From NCBI GenBank assembly GCA_021464245.1, contig JADCRB010000067.1, forward strand, positions 3,925,359 through 3,989,358: a DNA stretch of 64,000 nucleotides. The letters run 5' to 3'. Shown one piece after another: positions 44,908-58,437 of this stretch. A program made the position numbers and the translations under genes. A model generated the notes under the pieces. It was not told the origin of the DNA, did no database searches, and worked only from the letters and a program-made list of their open reading frames with translations. The stretch's first letter is position 1. Each line of letters begins with the position of its first letter. The stretch is from Carallia brachiata. Its lineage: Eukaryota > Streptophyta > Magnoliopsida > Malpighiales > Rhizophoraceae.

Positions 44908-47900
44908 TTACAATATAAAATAAAATAGACTTTTTTTTTTTGGGTTCTTTCTTTCTCGGCAGTGTCGAAAAACTTGGGCGTGCGTTCATATTGGGAATGG
45001 AAAAAACGATGCCTATAAGTTAGTTTTCCCCCACAATTTTTTTTTTTCTTTATAAGAAGTATGGTCTTCTTGTTTGTGTTATATGTTTTCAAGTTTAAGT
45101 TTTTAATAATAATATAATAAAATAATGTGACTTTCTCAATATCATCGATGGGCACAGGCTCTTGAGCTCTAGCTATTCTTTTCAATCTCTTTTGTCCTAG
45201 TAGGTTTGTTGGTTTTCGTTCATTTGGCTTGTCTGGCGGCTTGAGAGGATTGATCAAATTAAGGATTTGCCAGTTTTGAAGGTTTTGCTGCATGAGAGAC
45301 TGGGTTTTTAAGACTTTGAGCATATATTAGAGCATATATTATAATAATCATCTTAATTGTTATTATTAATTGCACTCGAAAAGAATCTAATTCGTCTGGA
45401 ATTAAAAGAAAAAAATTGGGTATGTTAAGAGAACAAAGTAACAAACAGTACATATAGCACCCCAGATGGAAAACACAAAAGAAAAAGATTGTTGGACAAG
45501 TTTATGAATGAATGATAATATTTGTTTGGCAAGAAAGAAAAGAATGATTAATAGTTGGGTAGTGCCCAAAGAGTCATGACCTTAATTAGCTAGCAAGTTG
45601 GTTTCATAATTCATATCTGAAGAGCTCTTCTGTAGGGTTTGTCCATGTCATATACAGAAGCAGTGTTCTTGAAAGGCGTTGCGCCTAGCTTCTTCTTCTT
45701 TTTATTTTTTTACTTTTTATTTTTTATTTGGGGTTGCTTTGTTGAGTCTATTAAGGAGAATTAAATGCATTTTGTTGCCTTTTGGCTGAAGAATGCATAG
45801 TACCTAAGCCTGCAAACTTTTACAGATTCATTGAAGGCCCTTTAATCAATAGCTAGGCCCTCTATTATTATTGTTGCTGAAGCAAAGTTGAAAAAATAGA
45901 AAGACATAAAAGAAAAGGAAAGAGAAAATTAGCATAGCCCCCTTCTTTCGTGATAAAACAAAACAAATTATAGTATTTACGGGTTTAGATATAGATAGAA
46001 ATAGGAAATTTAATTGCTTTTTGAAGGAAACAAACCGATCATACAAAGGGATCATCATCAGTACTATATGGGAGAAGAGCTGTAGTCTAGTAGTTGTTAT
46101 GGCTTCTCGGCCATTCATTCCAAGTCCTTAGTCCCTGATATTTCTCACGCATATGCTTGTACTGTGTTGACCCGTATTCGTGTAACGTGTGAAATATTTT
46201 CAAAGTACGCAAACTGAGGACATCTCCTCCACTGTATCTGTTTTGGCCATTTATGACAAGCCAACAAACCCCTTTACTTACTTGGCAGGTTTTTTTTAGT
46301 TATAAGTCTTCATTTCTATCAACTTTATATTTTTTTTTAGCTTTTCAAGATTAAATTAATATTTTTTCTCTGACCTTTTTTTTTTATTAACATACTTTTA
46401 ATATTATTTTAGTTGTAAACTCATAGCGTAAATTTTATATATCTCGTTATACAATAAAAATTTAATACTTTTTAAAAAAAGATTTAAATTTCTAAACCCA
46501 AATCTCATTTCCTTTCTTTCCTTCCTCGGTCGTTGATCATGTGCCAAGGTCCAAGGAGATCCCTTACTATTTCATTTTCTCTTCCCTACTCTATCTCTTC
46601 CCCACCACTGCTCAAAATATGCTTCCTTTTTTTCCTTTTTTTTTTTGCCTCTTTCAATTCAATGGCTTTGCTTTTGACCTTCACGTGAATACCTAATTTG
46701 AAGATGAAGGAAAGTGGCTGCAATTAACGCATCATATGACCCCAATACCTGTCCACGCCTTCCTTTATTTACAAACTAATTGTCCAGAGTCACATGGTTG
46801 CTTGACTTGGTTTCCTTCTTTTTCATTAACAAACAACGATTTTGTTTGTAATCTAGCTCTAAGAAGCAACGACATTTGCTGCAATCTTAGTTGGTTTTAC
46901 TCCAATTTTGATCGGATAAGACGCTAAGAAAAAGATTGTCATTTTCGTGGAATCAAATATTGGTTAGTGTCATGTCCGCTAGCTCCCATTAGAGAATTGA
47001 GAAGGCTCGATCGTGCACTTGGAATGCTTGAGAATTGAGAATTTGACATCGCTTGTTAAGCTTTGTTAGATATATTAAGGCATGTCAAATAGTTATTCGA
47101 CCAGAATATAGATCCCAATAGCGAGCAAAGGTTAGGACACAAATGGCCTTCTGAGGAGCATGTCGGCTCGTGGCACCAGTAAAATCGATTGGAATCGTCG
47201 TTTGATAGGCAAATTATGATCAATTCATGTAATAACATAGTGGTCTCGTTTTGTAGTTCTTCATCCATCTGCCATTAGCATGTGTATGATGACAATGAAA
47301 TAACGGCCGGCGCAGACCTTAAGGAGATATCAATCATGAAGGGTCTTGAAATGGATTGCAAATTGCTTCTCATAGTCATAGGAACTAAAAAGTTAAAACT
47401 TTTCTTTCTCGTTTTTGGTGTGTGAGGAAAAGGAAAGTTAGGTAGTGCCACAGTCTTACAAGAGAGTGTGATAGCTTTTTATAATATTTCTTACGCGAGT
47501 CATAAATTTAGTCTCATTTTTTAACTCTAACAAAATTCAAATACTGATTTTTTTTCGAACATGTTATTTCACAGTAATTTTTTTAACAAAATTTCTATAA
47601 TCAGTTGAATCATATAAGTGGTATTTAAACTTTTGTTATTAAGAAGTAATAAAAGCATCAATTTGTGCACGAATCTCGTGTTGGAGATTCTGCATGATGG
47701 CTAACTTTGATATTAAAGATGACATAAATAATTTTTACTTTGGATCTCCTTGGGCTCAGCTTATTCTCCGAAACAATCACTTGCGACGAATGGAAACTAA
47801 TTTTATCTGAGTTTGCGCAATAAATACCAAGGTCTATAAAGCTTCGAATGTACTAATAGAAAATAAAATTAAATTAACGGCTGTGGGGTTATTGTTATCC

Positions 47901-49200
47901 AATTCATGATTTAAGGCAGCATTTCCACTGGTTTAACTATAATAATTCATTAGCCCAAAACAGCCGTGTTTGTAGTCTTGCATATTCTTTATTTATGGAG
48001 TAGGAAAGTAAAAAGTTGCTGCTGGTGGACACATTGGACCTTCCCTTCCACTGACACTGGATACCACCAACATCTAAAAAATGTCAACGCTTACCATTAG
48101 TTTTCTATACTCTAAGGTGTCCACTCATTAAATGATAAAGACAGAGATAACTATTTTCCCAGCAACGATGGGAACTCATGATCAGCAGCCAATAATTTTT
48201 CTTCGTTTTTTTAAACTTTGAAATGATTGATAGTTAGGTGTTAGTTGTTAGAGGGGGAACGAGAGATTTGTAAGTCTCAAAATATTACTAAAGAGATGCT
48301 TTGTATTTTATTGAAATCTTAGTTACGTGAGAATTTTTTAGAGAGTAAAAAGATTGGATCCTTAACCATTCTCAATTTAGAAAGATCTAGTCGCCACTTA
48401 GTAAGTTATCAGCGTGATTCATCTGCCAATAATTATAGCTTATAACAAATCTTACTATGGCATTTGCTCTGAATATTAATTTGTGCGATGCATGATATGA
48501 CCCAACATTTGTAAAGATAAATATGGATGCTTACACAGTAAAATATAGAGCTCCGTTACAGGGACAGAAGGAAGAGACCAATTGCAGATGAGTGGTAAAG
48601 GTTACGAAATTTTTTATTATCCTTGTGTCAAAAAATTTATGGCGTGTACACAACTTAACATTATGCAAAAAATATTTTTTTTATGTTTGTATGAATCTTT
48701 TAGATGTATATATATTCTATCCGAATTATATATTTATGGTGCTTTTTTCCGAACATTAAAAAAAAAAAAAAAAGGTTAGACCCACTATATGTCTGTGCCC
48801 ATCTCCATTGACCCGTCTCCCTATTTTTCTCTAAAATATATGGTGGTCAAGTTATTTAAATGCAATAAATAAATAAACAGATATAGGGTAGTCATTCCAT
48901 CGTTACGTGTGAGAAAGATGGCAGAGAGACAAAGAGACTCATACTACGATGGTCCGGCCGCCCCACAGTTTCCAACACAACGGTTTCAGTTTCGGAGGGC
49001 AGGTTTTTTAACAACCAAAGTGAAGTTCTACTGCATAAGCATATACAAAAAGTTATCATATTGTTATTATATTATAATAATTAACATATTTTAAATAATC
49101 GTAATAATAAAATATAAATTAAAAAAATAATTATTTTTTTTGTTATATATTAATTATTATAATATAACTAACTTATACGATAAATTTGTATGTCAGTTAA
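44908..49200. other. intergenic, no gene seen
   Basis: The first few hundred bases are probably the PHD gene 3' UTR. Beyond that, AT-rich sequence with short unrecognised ORFs only (for example 46736-46927, 48582-48779). No tRNA or other RNA gene seen. Confidence 0.5.
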
Positions 49201-49316
49201 CTTCTTCTCAAATTGTCTGATTTCTTTTCGGGGGGGGGGGGGAGATTTCCAATTTACTTCTTCTCAAATTGTCTGATTTCTTTTCGGGGGGGGGGGGGGG
49301 GGAGATTTCCAATTTT
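49201..49316. repeat. 56-60 bp tandem duplication with long G runs
   Basis: Unit 1 (49201-49256) and unit 2 (49257-49316) both read CTTCTTCTCAAATTGTCTGA, TTTCTTTTC, a G run, and AGATTTCCAATTT. The G runs are 13 (49230-49242) and 17 (49286-49302) bases; this is the only difference of note between units. Confidence 0.95.
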
Positions 49317-51900
49317 GTTAAGAATTGAAACTATTATATCAATAAATTACAAAAATTTTGAGATTTTCAAGCTTAGCCTCACTTACAATATAAGTAGTTT
49401 TTCATTTGTTGGTTTAAATTTTGAGATGGATACGAAGGTTCATAGTTTTTTTTTTTTTTTTGACAAAGTTATTTTAGTCTATTATGCCTAACCACGTATA
49501 GACATAGTTCTATGCTTCAAATTGGTCTCTAACATTGTCATAACTTTATAACAAAGTCCTTGCGCGTCTTTCAGTATATCAAGTTCAAAACATATTCGTC
49601 AGTCGAGTTTAACTCAAAGTTGATTTTCTCTTGCATTTCTTGTAGTAAAAGTCTCTTTCTCTCTCACGTCAAAATTTTATAACATAATTTATTGTATAAG
49701 TTTCACTATATAATTTAATTTTAAATAATAAATAAATAATTACATAATTTATTTAATTATATCTAGCAATTTAATTTATCTATAAGACTTATTTTATGCC
49801 GCGAATTAAAACGAAGAGAGTTACAGCTACACGTCAGAGGTTGGGACCACTGGAAGACAGTGAATTTAGAGCGCACACTGAAAGGAGTGCCAAGGCTTTT
49901 CTGCGTGATTCATGTATATATAGACCCGAATTAGTATGCAAATAAAGATAAATCCAAAATTAAATCGAAGATTTTGGCAAGCTTTTTTTTTTTTTTTTTT
50001 TTTTTTCGAGAACTAACATACAGGCGAAGAGTCATATTAGTCAGTCCTCAGTCGACAATTCACACACGATAAATCGCATAAAAGATACACCTAAGTTACA
50101 ATTTGAAGTCCCACTCACTCTGATTGTTTTTTAGTATTAGAATTCAATAATGGAATATATATTTTTGGGCACCAATAGCTCAAACTTTTGGTTGAATAAT
50201 TTCTTGGTATGATATTATAAATATTAGAGTCTTAGGAACAAAATATCATAAATTTTAAATATGTTAACTTCATTCCTTCATTTAATTATGAATTTATGCA
50301 GGTAAGATGGATGCCCAATAGACTTTTAAAATCTAATTCATGCTTAAATCTCACCAATGTAAAATTTTGAATTAAATGGTTTTATGACAATAAGAAAAAA
50401 TTGTCTGCTGGAAATTAAAAAAAAAAGGGTAATGCAGCCCTTTTTTGATAAGTTTGCTTTGATACGTCCAGAATAGATGTCTAGAATCATATCATAACCA
50501 TATCCATCCCCATTCAACAGTCAGCATGCATGCTAGAAAATTTTCTACCTTGATTGAGATGCTTGCATGCCATATTCACTTACTTTTTTTTGCTTTTCTT
50601 TTTGTGTTAGTATAACAAGTATTTATGTCTCACAAAACATGTTCAGCCATTTAAAAAAAAAAAAGGAATTAAATGGGTCTTACTTAAATTTTCGTTTTTA
50701 ACATCTGTTATTAAATTAACTTCTCTCTCCTCAAATTAGAAAATCCCGTTGATTAAATTTATGAGCTTTGAACGTAAATTTCAGTCAACTGACCAAAAGG
50801 ATCTGCTGCAAATTTTTTTAAAATAAAAACTTTACCTAGATTGATCTCCATAAACTCTTTAAAAGATCCCATCCGGTCAAAGATACTCAAAAATGTTTTC
50901 GACCAAGAATTGAATGTAATTAACACGTATTGAATATCACTGTAATTAGTGAAACGTTCCAGTTACTGCTACTTTTATATCAATCCACCAAATATATATT
51001 TTTTTATTTTTATTTTATCTTTGTTTATTAGTATTATTATTTTGTATTCCCATCTGTTGTGCCATCGGCAGCCCTGCGCCCGTGTTAATTAATGATCATT
51101 TATAAGATCATGACTGGTGCATTTCCAGTTTCCAACATGTATGAGATGGGTGGTCAGTACCAGCAGAAGAGAGCAATTGAACAGTGAGTTTGTGGGTGCC
51201 CATCCGCTGCTGATCAGTCGGCAAGCCCCCGCTTTTCAATTCAACTGCTTGATGCGGACGTGTCCTTTCCTTCTTTCAGCTTAATTTGGCGGTTTTTTTT
51301 TCTTCGTTGTGGCGGATTTCCGGCAGGAAACTATAATATTCCTACAATTTAATTGCCTTCAACTTTTGTGATTTAGGAAAATGCTAGCTAATAAGAGTAT
51401 GAAAAATTGCTAAGTTGCGAACCTTCACCACTAATAAATTGTTATGTGCAACTCTTGGAAACTCTACTTGTAGCCAACTGAATTGTAATTTATTAAATAT
51501 ATTAAGCACTCATGTTAGTTTCGTGATAAAAAGTAACTCGAGATTGTGCATGTCAGACATATGGTCTCAAGTTCGAATTTTACTTTATTTATTTCGTATT
51601 TGAAGTGTGAAGTCCTGCTATTTTAGCTTTTTTTTTTTTTTATTTGGCTTGCTAAAGTCCGACACTAGCGCGTTTTAGTGAGATATTCACTGGACCGGCA
51701 TTGTATGGGCTGCCGTGTTAGGCAGAACAGCTAGGCTGGCCACATGAATGGTTGTTCTTGTTGGCTACAGTGTGGAACAACGTACAATGTGGCCAGAATC
51801 ATGGACCTTTGTCCAGGAAGGTTTAGGTCTTTGGGCCTCGGGCCCAATATAGTAGGTCCATGTCAACTGCAAAACTTCTTGCAAATACACACGATATAAA
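49317..51900. other. intergenic with retroelement traces, no gene seen
   Basis: T runs of 16-24 bases at 49446 and 49983 look like minus-strand poly(A) tails (GTC-A(n) at the first). At 50170-50240 CACCAATAGCTCAAACTTTTGG followed by TTGGTATGATATTAT resembles the decayed primer-binding region of a plant Copia-type element. No ORF assigned. Confidence 0.4.
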
Positions 51901-51942
51901 AATTTCATTATATTTACCCAAAAAAAAAAAATTTCATTATAT
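51901..51942 (+). mobile_element. poly(A) micro-insertion with 13-bp target-site duplication
   Basis: AATTTCATTATAT occurs at 51901-51913 and 51930-51942. Between them is TTACCC followed by a run of A. The tail is on the plus strand here; otherwise the architecture equals the other micro-insertions. Confidence 0.6.
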
Positions 51943-54094
51943 CACGAATAGTGTGATTTGATTGACAAGGGATTTGAACTTTCGATTTTGTGGCCGACGG
52001 TTTGAATTTTGTTAAAATTGAATGATGAGATAAAATTACGATTTATTATTTAAACGTGAGGTATACTGTAATTATTCAGTCTCTTATCTGTAAGTCATTA
52101 CTCTATTTTTTTTATTTTTATTAAAAAAATAAATTTCTTTATTGCCAAGTAGTGAATATCATAACTACATACTTCTTTGTTTCTAATGAACAATAAATGT
52201 AATATATTGTGATTGGGCATAACAAAAACCTGTAGGATTTACTCATATGTATAGCATAAATGTGATACAAAATCAATTATAATTCAATTAGTATTAAAAT
52301 TATCTTTAAGTCTAACTATCTCTTATACGAGTTATAGTCCGAGCTAATTATAAAAAAAAAAAAAAAACATAAATATGACATATTGCGATTGAGTGGAAAA
52401 ATATCCGTAAGATCCACTAGCATTTTTCTTTTAATAATAAAAAATATATTGTAAATATGTTAGTCATTGTATTTGTGAAGTGAGATCAACTTATCTATTG
52501 ATGTCTACATTTAATTTTTCTACAAAAAGAACTCACCGTTAAAATACTATTGAGCTAGAATGAGTAATTAAATATTTGTAAAATATCAGTTGTGGGTTTT
52601 TCTTTGGGTAGACAAAATAAAAGGGCCGAATGAAACAAAATTGCACGCGTGGAAGAAGCAATTCAATCAACTACCAGCCAAAACTATGGTAAGTTGGAAA
52701 AGGCTGACGCTTTAGTTAATGTTAGTCCATGATTGACGTTTACATCTATTGTAATTATCGAGCTTGATCTAATTTCTTGTACACAAAACAATATGAGGCT
52801 GTGGACTGGTTGTTTGATTACTATGTTAGAATATTTACAAAATAATGCCAAACAGGACAAACTCTTTGAAGTTGGTGTGTCTTACGCTGTAAGTAAAGCT
52901 CTTCTAAATAATTAAATTAGGTGCTGAATCAAACAAATCCACCATCTTGACAAATCGAACAAACTCAAATTTAAATTTTCTTATGAGGAGAAATCTTTGT
53001 TAATTTAAGTGAAAACGTAAGGTGTTATTTTATAGTTCTATCATGTAAGATTGTACTAATTCACCTGTAAAATAAGTCAGACTTATTATACTAAATTTAC
53101 TGAGGAACAAACTCTATGATCTGAGCAAGCGTCATTATCACCTACTGTAATACAGTTGAATAATGCATACATTTAATCTCACCGAATGTATTGAAGAGAT
53201 TATCATTAAAAATATTTTTCAAGTAAATTCTAGAAAATTAAGTGTATATATTACCATTATCATTCACCACTTAAAAGATAAAAAATATCAAAAGAATGTT
53301 CGACTGTAGTCCAATTCACATAATTTCAATTTTATTTTAACCACTTGTCTCACCCTAATGGGATTAAAATTTAACCAAATTATGGAACGAATCTATGAAA
53401 CAGTCAATAAGGGTCACTATTGACAAATGAATCAATCTAGAGACGTTCAGTTTAACTATAAACCGACGATTTAATATTACAAATCTACGCCTGGCCGTAA
53501 CCGTTTGAGATTCCGTACTAGCTAATCGTAGGTTGGTTTCGTCGACCTACGACATATCAACAACTATGCGTAGTCTTAGCACGGCAACAATGGTTCCAGG
53601 ACTCGCACAAATTGTACCTAGTCATAGCACAAAATATTAAAGCCAGACGCCCTCTACTTTTAGTTTGATGTGGCAAAATAACAACACGAAAATAAGACAA
53701 AAAAATATTAGTTACAAAAAAATGGCCAGAAAAATTTTAAATTTTGTGCCTCTTTCATAATTATAAAAATGACCCTTTTAGACTAATTGAAGGAGTGAAT
53801 TGGTAAGCCGTTCGCTAAATCGGGTTGGTTTTACAAAAAAAATTCAACGGACAAAAAATTTAAAAAATTCAAGTTGAATCTTCTGTAACCTACGAGGCTT
53901 ATGGTGATGCAATTTTCCTGTAAGCCTTTTGTAAATGGTTCAAGCAACACCATTTGAAGTAACAAGTTAGTAGTGATTTAGTATGTCGCCTTTAGTATTA
54001 ATTCGAGTTCAAATTTCTATATTATCGCTCCTCCTCATAAGTGAGGGCGCCTAGTTAGAGCACAAATAATAGGTTTAAAACTCTTTAATACCGT
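51943..54094. other. intergenic, diverged internal duplication, no gene seen
   Basis: Segments at about 52190-52250 (ATGTAATATATTGTGATTGG) and 52369-52430 (ATATGACATATTGCGATTGA) appear to be diverged duplicates. No gene recognised. Confidence 0.4.
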
Positions 54095-54240
54095 GGTTTG
54101 GTTTGGGAAGACTCGCTTTAAGTCTAATAGTGTTCTAGTAGTGAATTTTCTCTATGAAAAAAGCTGAGGATATCAACGATTTAAAAGTCTATCTCGATCT
54201 GCAAATCTAATCACCGTCATGTTTGCGATAAATCTTTTTT
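54095..54240. repeat. dispersed repeat family R2, degenerate copy
   Basis: Contains GATCTGCAAATCTAATCACC and GCGATAAATC in the order seen in the 28.0-kb copy, preceded by TTTAATACCGTGG-type sequence. Degenerate. Confidence 0.35.
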
Positions 54241-54696
54241 GTATGTTAAAAAAAAAGTTCAGGTCACCACTTTTTTGATGATTTGTCACAAATAAAATTA
54301 TTTTGCCGTTAAAAAAAAAAGACCTAATGTTCATAACCATCTTTAACGATTTTGATATTACTATTATATTCATGATAGAATTAAATACATACAGTATACT
54401 TTAATCAAACCAACCAATTTCCGAAACATGGTTGAGAGTGAGACTGTGAGCCACCCAAATTGGGTGACCCAATAGTACTTTTGCATGGTGAAAGGCCCAT
54501 TCAATATTGCATATTACTAACTAGAGACCATTGCATTCTTTTGCTTTCTTTGTAATTAAATAAATTTTAATCGAGACATTCAATCTTAAATATGATTTTA
54601 ATACCAAATGGTTAAAGATCAGTGATAAGACCGTAAAATTTTAACAATTGAAAAAAACAATAGTAATAAATGCCTTATAATGCATCTGAGGTTATT

Positions 54697-55785
54697 CTAC
54701 CCAAAAAAAAAAAAAAAAAGAGTCAAAGATATGATCAAAGTGGGCCATCGAGATGATCTGATTCTAAAATCAACGGCTTGATTGGTGGAAATATCGGACT
54801 CCAACAATGACCCGAAAGTGAAATTAGGGTTAGATCCGTAAAGAGCTTGCACACCCTGTACGTCATCAACACTCAATTCCACCTTCTTATTTCTAGGCTT
54901 CAAGCTGGGATACATGACCGCTTCTTTAACAGACGAGTGGGCCAGCCCCAAGAGATGACCAATCTCATGCACAGCCACAGATTCCAAATCAACGGCCACC
55001 TTCGATTTCTCCAACCCAAAATCAAAGGCCCACCTTTCAGCCACATCAAGATGAAACTTCCCGCTCTCAGGGGAAAACGAGTGCGCCAACACTCCCAAAA
55101 CCCCATCAAACGGCTGTCCGTCGCCGTGATCGCCGCCGTAAAACCCAATTTTAATGTCGGCGAAAACGTAATCCTCCGTCTCTACAAATCTCACCGGTAT
55201 CACCGATCCCCATTTCGCAAAAGCGCGCGCAATGACGTCTCTTATATCCGTTAAGCTCAGGTAATTCACCATATTCTCCGGCGAGAAAGCATAAGTGAGA
55301 GTCATCGGAATGCTTCGCGCCCAACGAGGCTTCTCGGGGAAATAAGCATAGTGCCTTGAGGCGTGCAGTGCGTGAACCGGGCGGTCCGGTACGCCGCATC
55401 TCGGAGACATTATTTGAGAGAGCGTATCGGAATCAAGCTTACCGCTAATTTTAAGACCAAACTTAGCTTGATACCGAAAAACCGCCGATTCGAACCGGGC
55501 GTCAAAAATATCGGTCGTGTTAAGGAAATCTTGTAATGAAAGATAGCCGAAATGGTGGAAGTATTTTTTGAGCTCGGACAAGCCGCTGACGTGGCTGCCT
55601 CTTTTGGCATTGAGGAGGCTTTCGAAATTGCGCCACGTGTAATCAAAATCATTGACGGCAGCAGCAGGTATGTCGGTTGCCGGCGTTGATTTATGTACCG
55701 GTGCTTTTCCGCCGGCGAGGCATGGAGATAAGTGAAACAAAAAAACGAGGAACAAGTTAAGGTAAGAATGGAGAGAGAGTTGCAT
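54697..55785 (-). CDS. plant matrix metalloproteinase (MMP), 362 aa, intronless
   Basis: Zinc endopeptidase of the extracellular matrix or plasma membrane surface, made as a proenzyme. Domain order: N-terminal signal peptide (about 1-24, LFLVFLFHLSPCLAG), a propeptide with peptidoglycan-binding-like fold (about 45-127), the cysteine switch PRCGVPD (128-134, C130 blocks the zinc), the catalytic domain (about 150-316) with the zinc site HEIGHLLGLAHS (273-284; H273, H277, H283, catalytic E274) and Met-turn VMYP (290-293). The GGDHGDGQPFDG segment (217-228) matches the structural calcium/zinc loop. A hydrophobic C-terminal tail (about 348-362) preceded by small residues suggests GPI anchoring. 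No hemopexin domain, as in plant MMPs. Intronless, as usual. The last residues FFFFFG are encoded by a 17-nt T run, an odd terminus. No active-site defect. Confidence 0.96.
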   Translation of the reverse strand: MQLSLHSYLNLFLVFLFHLSPCLAGGKAPVHKSTPATDIPAAAVNDFDYTWRNFESLLNAKRGSHVSGLSELKKYFHHFGYLSLQDFLNTTDIFDARFESAVFRYQAKFGLKISGKLDSDTLSQIMSPRCGVPDRPVHALHASRHYAYFPEKPRWARSIPMTLTYAFSPENMVNYLSLTDIRDVIARAFAKWGSVIPVRFVETEDYVFADIKIGFYGGDHGDGQPFDGVLGVLAHSFSPESGKFHLDVAERWAFDFGLEKSKVAVDLESVAVHEIGHLLGLAHSSVKEAVMYPSLKPRNKKVELSVDDVQGVQALYGSNPNFTFGSLLESDISTNQAVDFRIRSSRWPTLIISLTLFFFFFG

Positions 55786-56159
55786 GATAGGAATTATGTG
55801 GAATGTTGCAGCGATTGCAATGTTTGGACGGAAGCTTTATTGGAAAGAAAGAGGGCTTGTTGGTAAATATGAGGACAATGATTAAAATGTTGAATCATAT
55901 AATAGAGATACAATTAGAAGATGACTTATGATAACCGAAAAATTATATCAATCTAGTAAATTTGACGAATATGATTCATTTAGCACATAATTACCATTGA
56001 CCGCTTAAAATGGTAGTTTAGTAGTAAATTGATGGGTCTGCTTCTGTATTGACTCAAATTCGAGTCTCATTGTCATTACTTTTCTCGCGTTAATTGTGGA
56101 TTTTGTTGTAGGATAATATTTAGTTCAAAACTTATTATTACTGTAGTCAGAAGTGAAAA
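55786..56159. other. MMP upstream region
   Basis: No clear TATA element found. At 56009-56075 a SINE-like head TGGTAGTTTAGTAGTAAATT followed by TCAAATTCGAGTCTC (B-box-like) resembles the segment at 27.9 kb. Confidence 0.4.
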
Positions 56160-56290
56160 GGGCTCATTCGACCTTATTGATACTTAGATGGTAGGTCCTT
56201 CTTTTGGAGAAGGTTGAATGAGGACAAAACGAGTGATTCCGGTCTCAGTTCAAGAATTTGATAACCTTTACTAGTGAGATAATTTTTTTT
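56160..56290. repeat. dispersed repeat family R2, degenerate copy
   Basis: CGAGTGATTCCGGTCTCAGT followed by TTTGATAACCTTTACTAGTG follows the motif order of R2. Degenerate. Confidence 0.35.
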
Positions 56291-57250
56291 GATAAAAAAA
56301 AGGTATATAATTAAAATTAATATTTAAGAACCTAAAGATGTATGTAACGAGAATGATATTGCAACGTGGTTTTATGTTTAAGACGGATTGGTAATGTACC
56401 TGTAATGAAGCTTAATTAATAAAGCAATGCTATAATAATTGTATGTTCAGAGAACTTTTTTCATGGAGATATTTTTCAGATGTATGAATATGTACTTGTT
56501 TAATACAAAGTTTTACTATGTAGATACAGTTAATTTGACTCGTTCAAGACGCATATCTATATTACACTGTAATAACCGTTGGATGCACAATTAATTGCAA
56601 TCATGCAATGAAGGAAAAATATAACTTTTATGTATACAAGGGAAAATTAGATTAAGGGGTTACTTTTTAAGGGCAATGGGAGATCAGAAAAAAATTGGCA
56701 TGCAAAACATGAATAATTCTTTTCTAGATGATAACAAATGCATGATCTTCCTCACAGGATTTGGTAAGTACGTAGGTCCTTATTTGTTCACCTAGCAGTG
56801 TCAATAAAAATCTACCTAAGTTAAAATTACTTCTTTAAACGTGATTTCTTGCTCGTCTTCAACATGGCGTAACAATGTTATGCAGCTGATCTTTAAGAAT
56901 AACAGAGCAGAGATCGTGTGGATTTGAGTTTTAGTGAAAGAATAAAAAAATCACAAAGAAATGAATGCTTATAGAAAAGGACATGCAATGTAGGAAAAAT
57001 GTTAATTATCATATAACTACTTATTCAAAGAAAAAACAATCTTAAAGTTCAACTACTTCATGCAAATACCTTTTTGAAGATGTTCTAGTTATCCATCTCG
57101 AATTTAATTTGATGGAATTGAAGCAACATAAACATTAAAACATCATTAGAATCCAATTCAAAGCGAAGGCATTGTCTAAGCAACATCTATAAAAAAAAAT
57201 GTGGGTTTTTATTTATAATTCATGTTGATTTCATTAAAGAAGAATTACAA

Positions 57251-57299
57251 AATGTGGGCTCTATCTTTTTTTTTTTTTTTGGTTTATAATGTGGGCTTT
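57251..57299 (-). mobile_element. poly(T) micro-insertion with 10-bp direct repeats
   Basis: AATGTGGGCT occurs at 57251-57260 and 57288-57297. The insert is CTATC, a T run, then GGTTTAT. On the minus strand: ATAAACC then poly(A). Confidence 0.55.
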
Positions 57300-58437
57300 A
57301 ATTATTATGTACTAAAAAATACAAAAATGTATTTATGAAATGGTAACTCTAACTTGGATGCTCCAATATGAAAGTATAATGTTAAAGTGTTAAGTGTTTG
57401 TTATATTTATTCACATTTTTTATGAGTATAGCATATACAAAATTTTAGATTATGTAAATTTATTTTCACTTTTTTTAATTTTAACCATATATTACTCAAA
57501 ATTTTTATTTTCACCCACGTTAAATTAACTTAAATAAGAATCAAATTAGAAAACTCATCAATTCTAACGAACTCCTTTTTTTCTTGGACAGGAGAAGCCA
57601 ACTGTTCGAAGCAACCGAAGTACTGGTAGTTAGGATATATCATGATTGGCGGTTGTTGCAAACAGACACCCTGAAGAACTGACACACACACGCACACATT
57701 CGGTCTCCGACCCACTCCTTCTAAAACGTGTAAATGACTCAATATTCAAACTTCCTGAAAGTCCAGAACAACAACCGGGGGTTTCTATGGGATGAGAACG
57801 TGTAAAATACTCAAAACTTTCGACTGCTGTAAATAGCTTCTTGTTTACTCTCTAATGTCAAATTTCGTTGAAAACCGTAAATTCTGTAAACTTTTCTTTT
57901 TGGTACTAGTCTCGATATCTGAAAACTAGATTAAATTTCGACTAATTCGATTTGAGCAGAAAACTATATTGTGTAAATTTTATCGCACCAAGAGAACAAA
58001 ATTTGTTCAGTTATACTAAATAATATTGGACTGCTTTTCGGCCCATAAAACTTGATTCAAGCTTTTGGAGTGTAAAGATTGGATTTGGGTTTCAACTTTT
58101 GGGGTCGGAAACCAGCTGCGCCATACAGATTAGGACATGAAAGCAACCCATTTGGGCTTTCAGTGTAGAACGAGAACGCCCATTTTAGATGGCCCAGAAC
58201 ATTTCAATTGATTAGTCTATAAAGTGTCGCACGTATTGACCGACCAAAAAAAGTGTCGCATCAGACAAAAAAAAAAGGCGTCGCATGTTTTTGATACAAC
58301 TAATTGAAATATTCTATTAAGACTTCTTTATCTTGTGCTAGAATCTTAATGATTTTGTTCTTATTTTCTAGTCATTCAGCCTCCTTGTAACCAACGTTAG
58401 AATTAACATGAACAACGGTCTATAACTTGCACAGTGG

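Noticed and set aside
54847..55254. 135-codon plus-strand ORF
   Set aside because: Antisense shadow of the metalloproteinase coding sequence.
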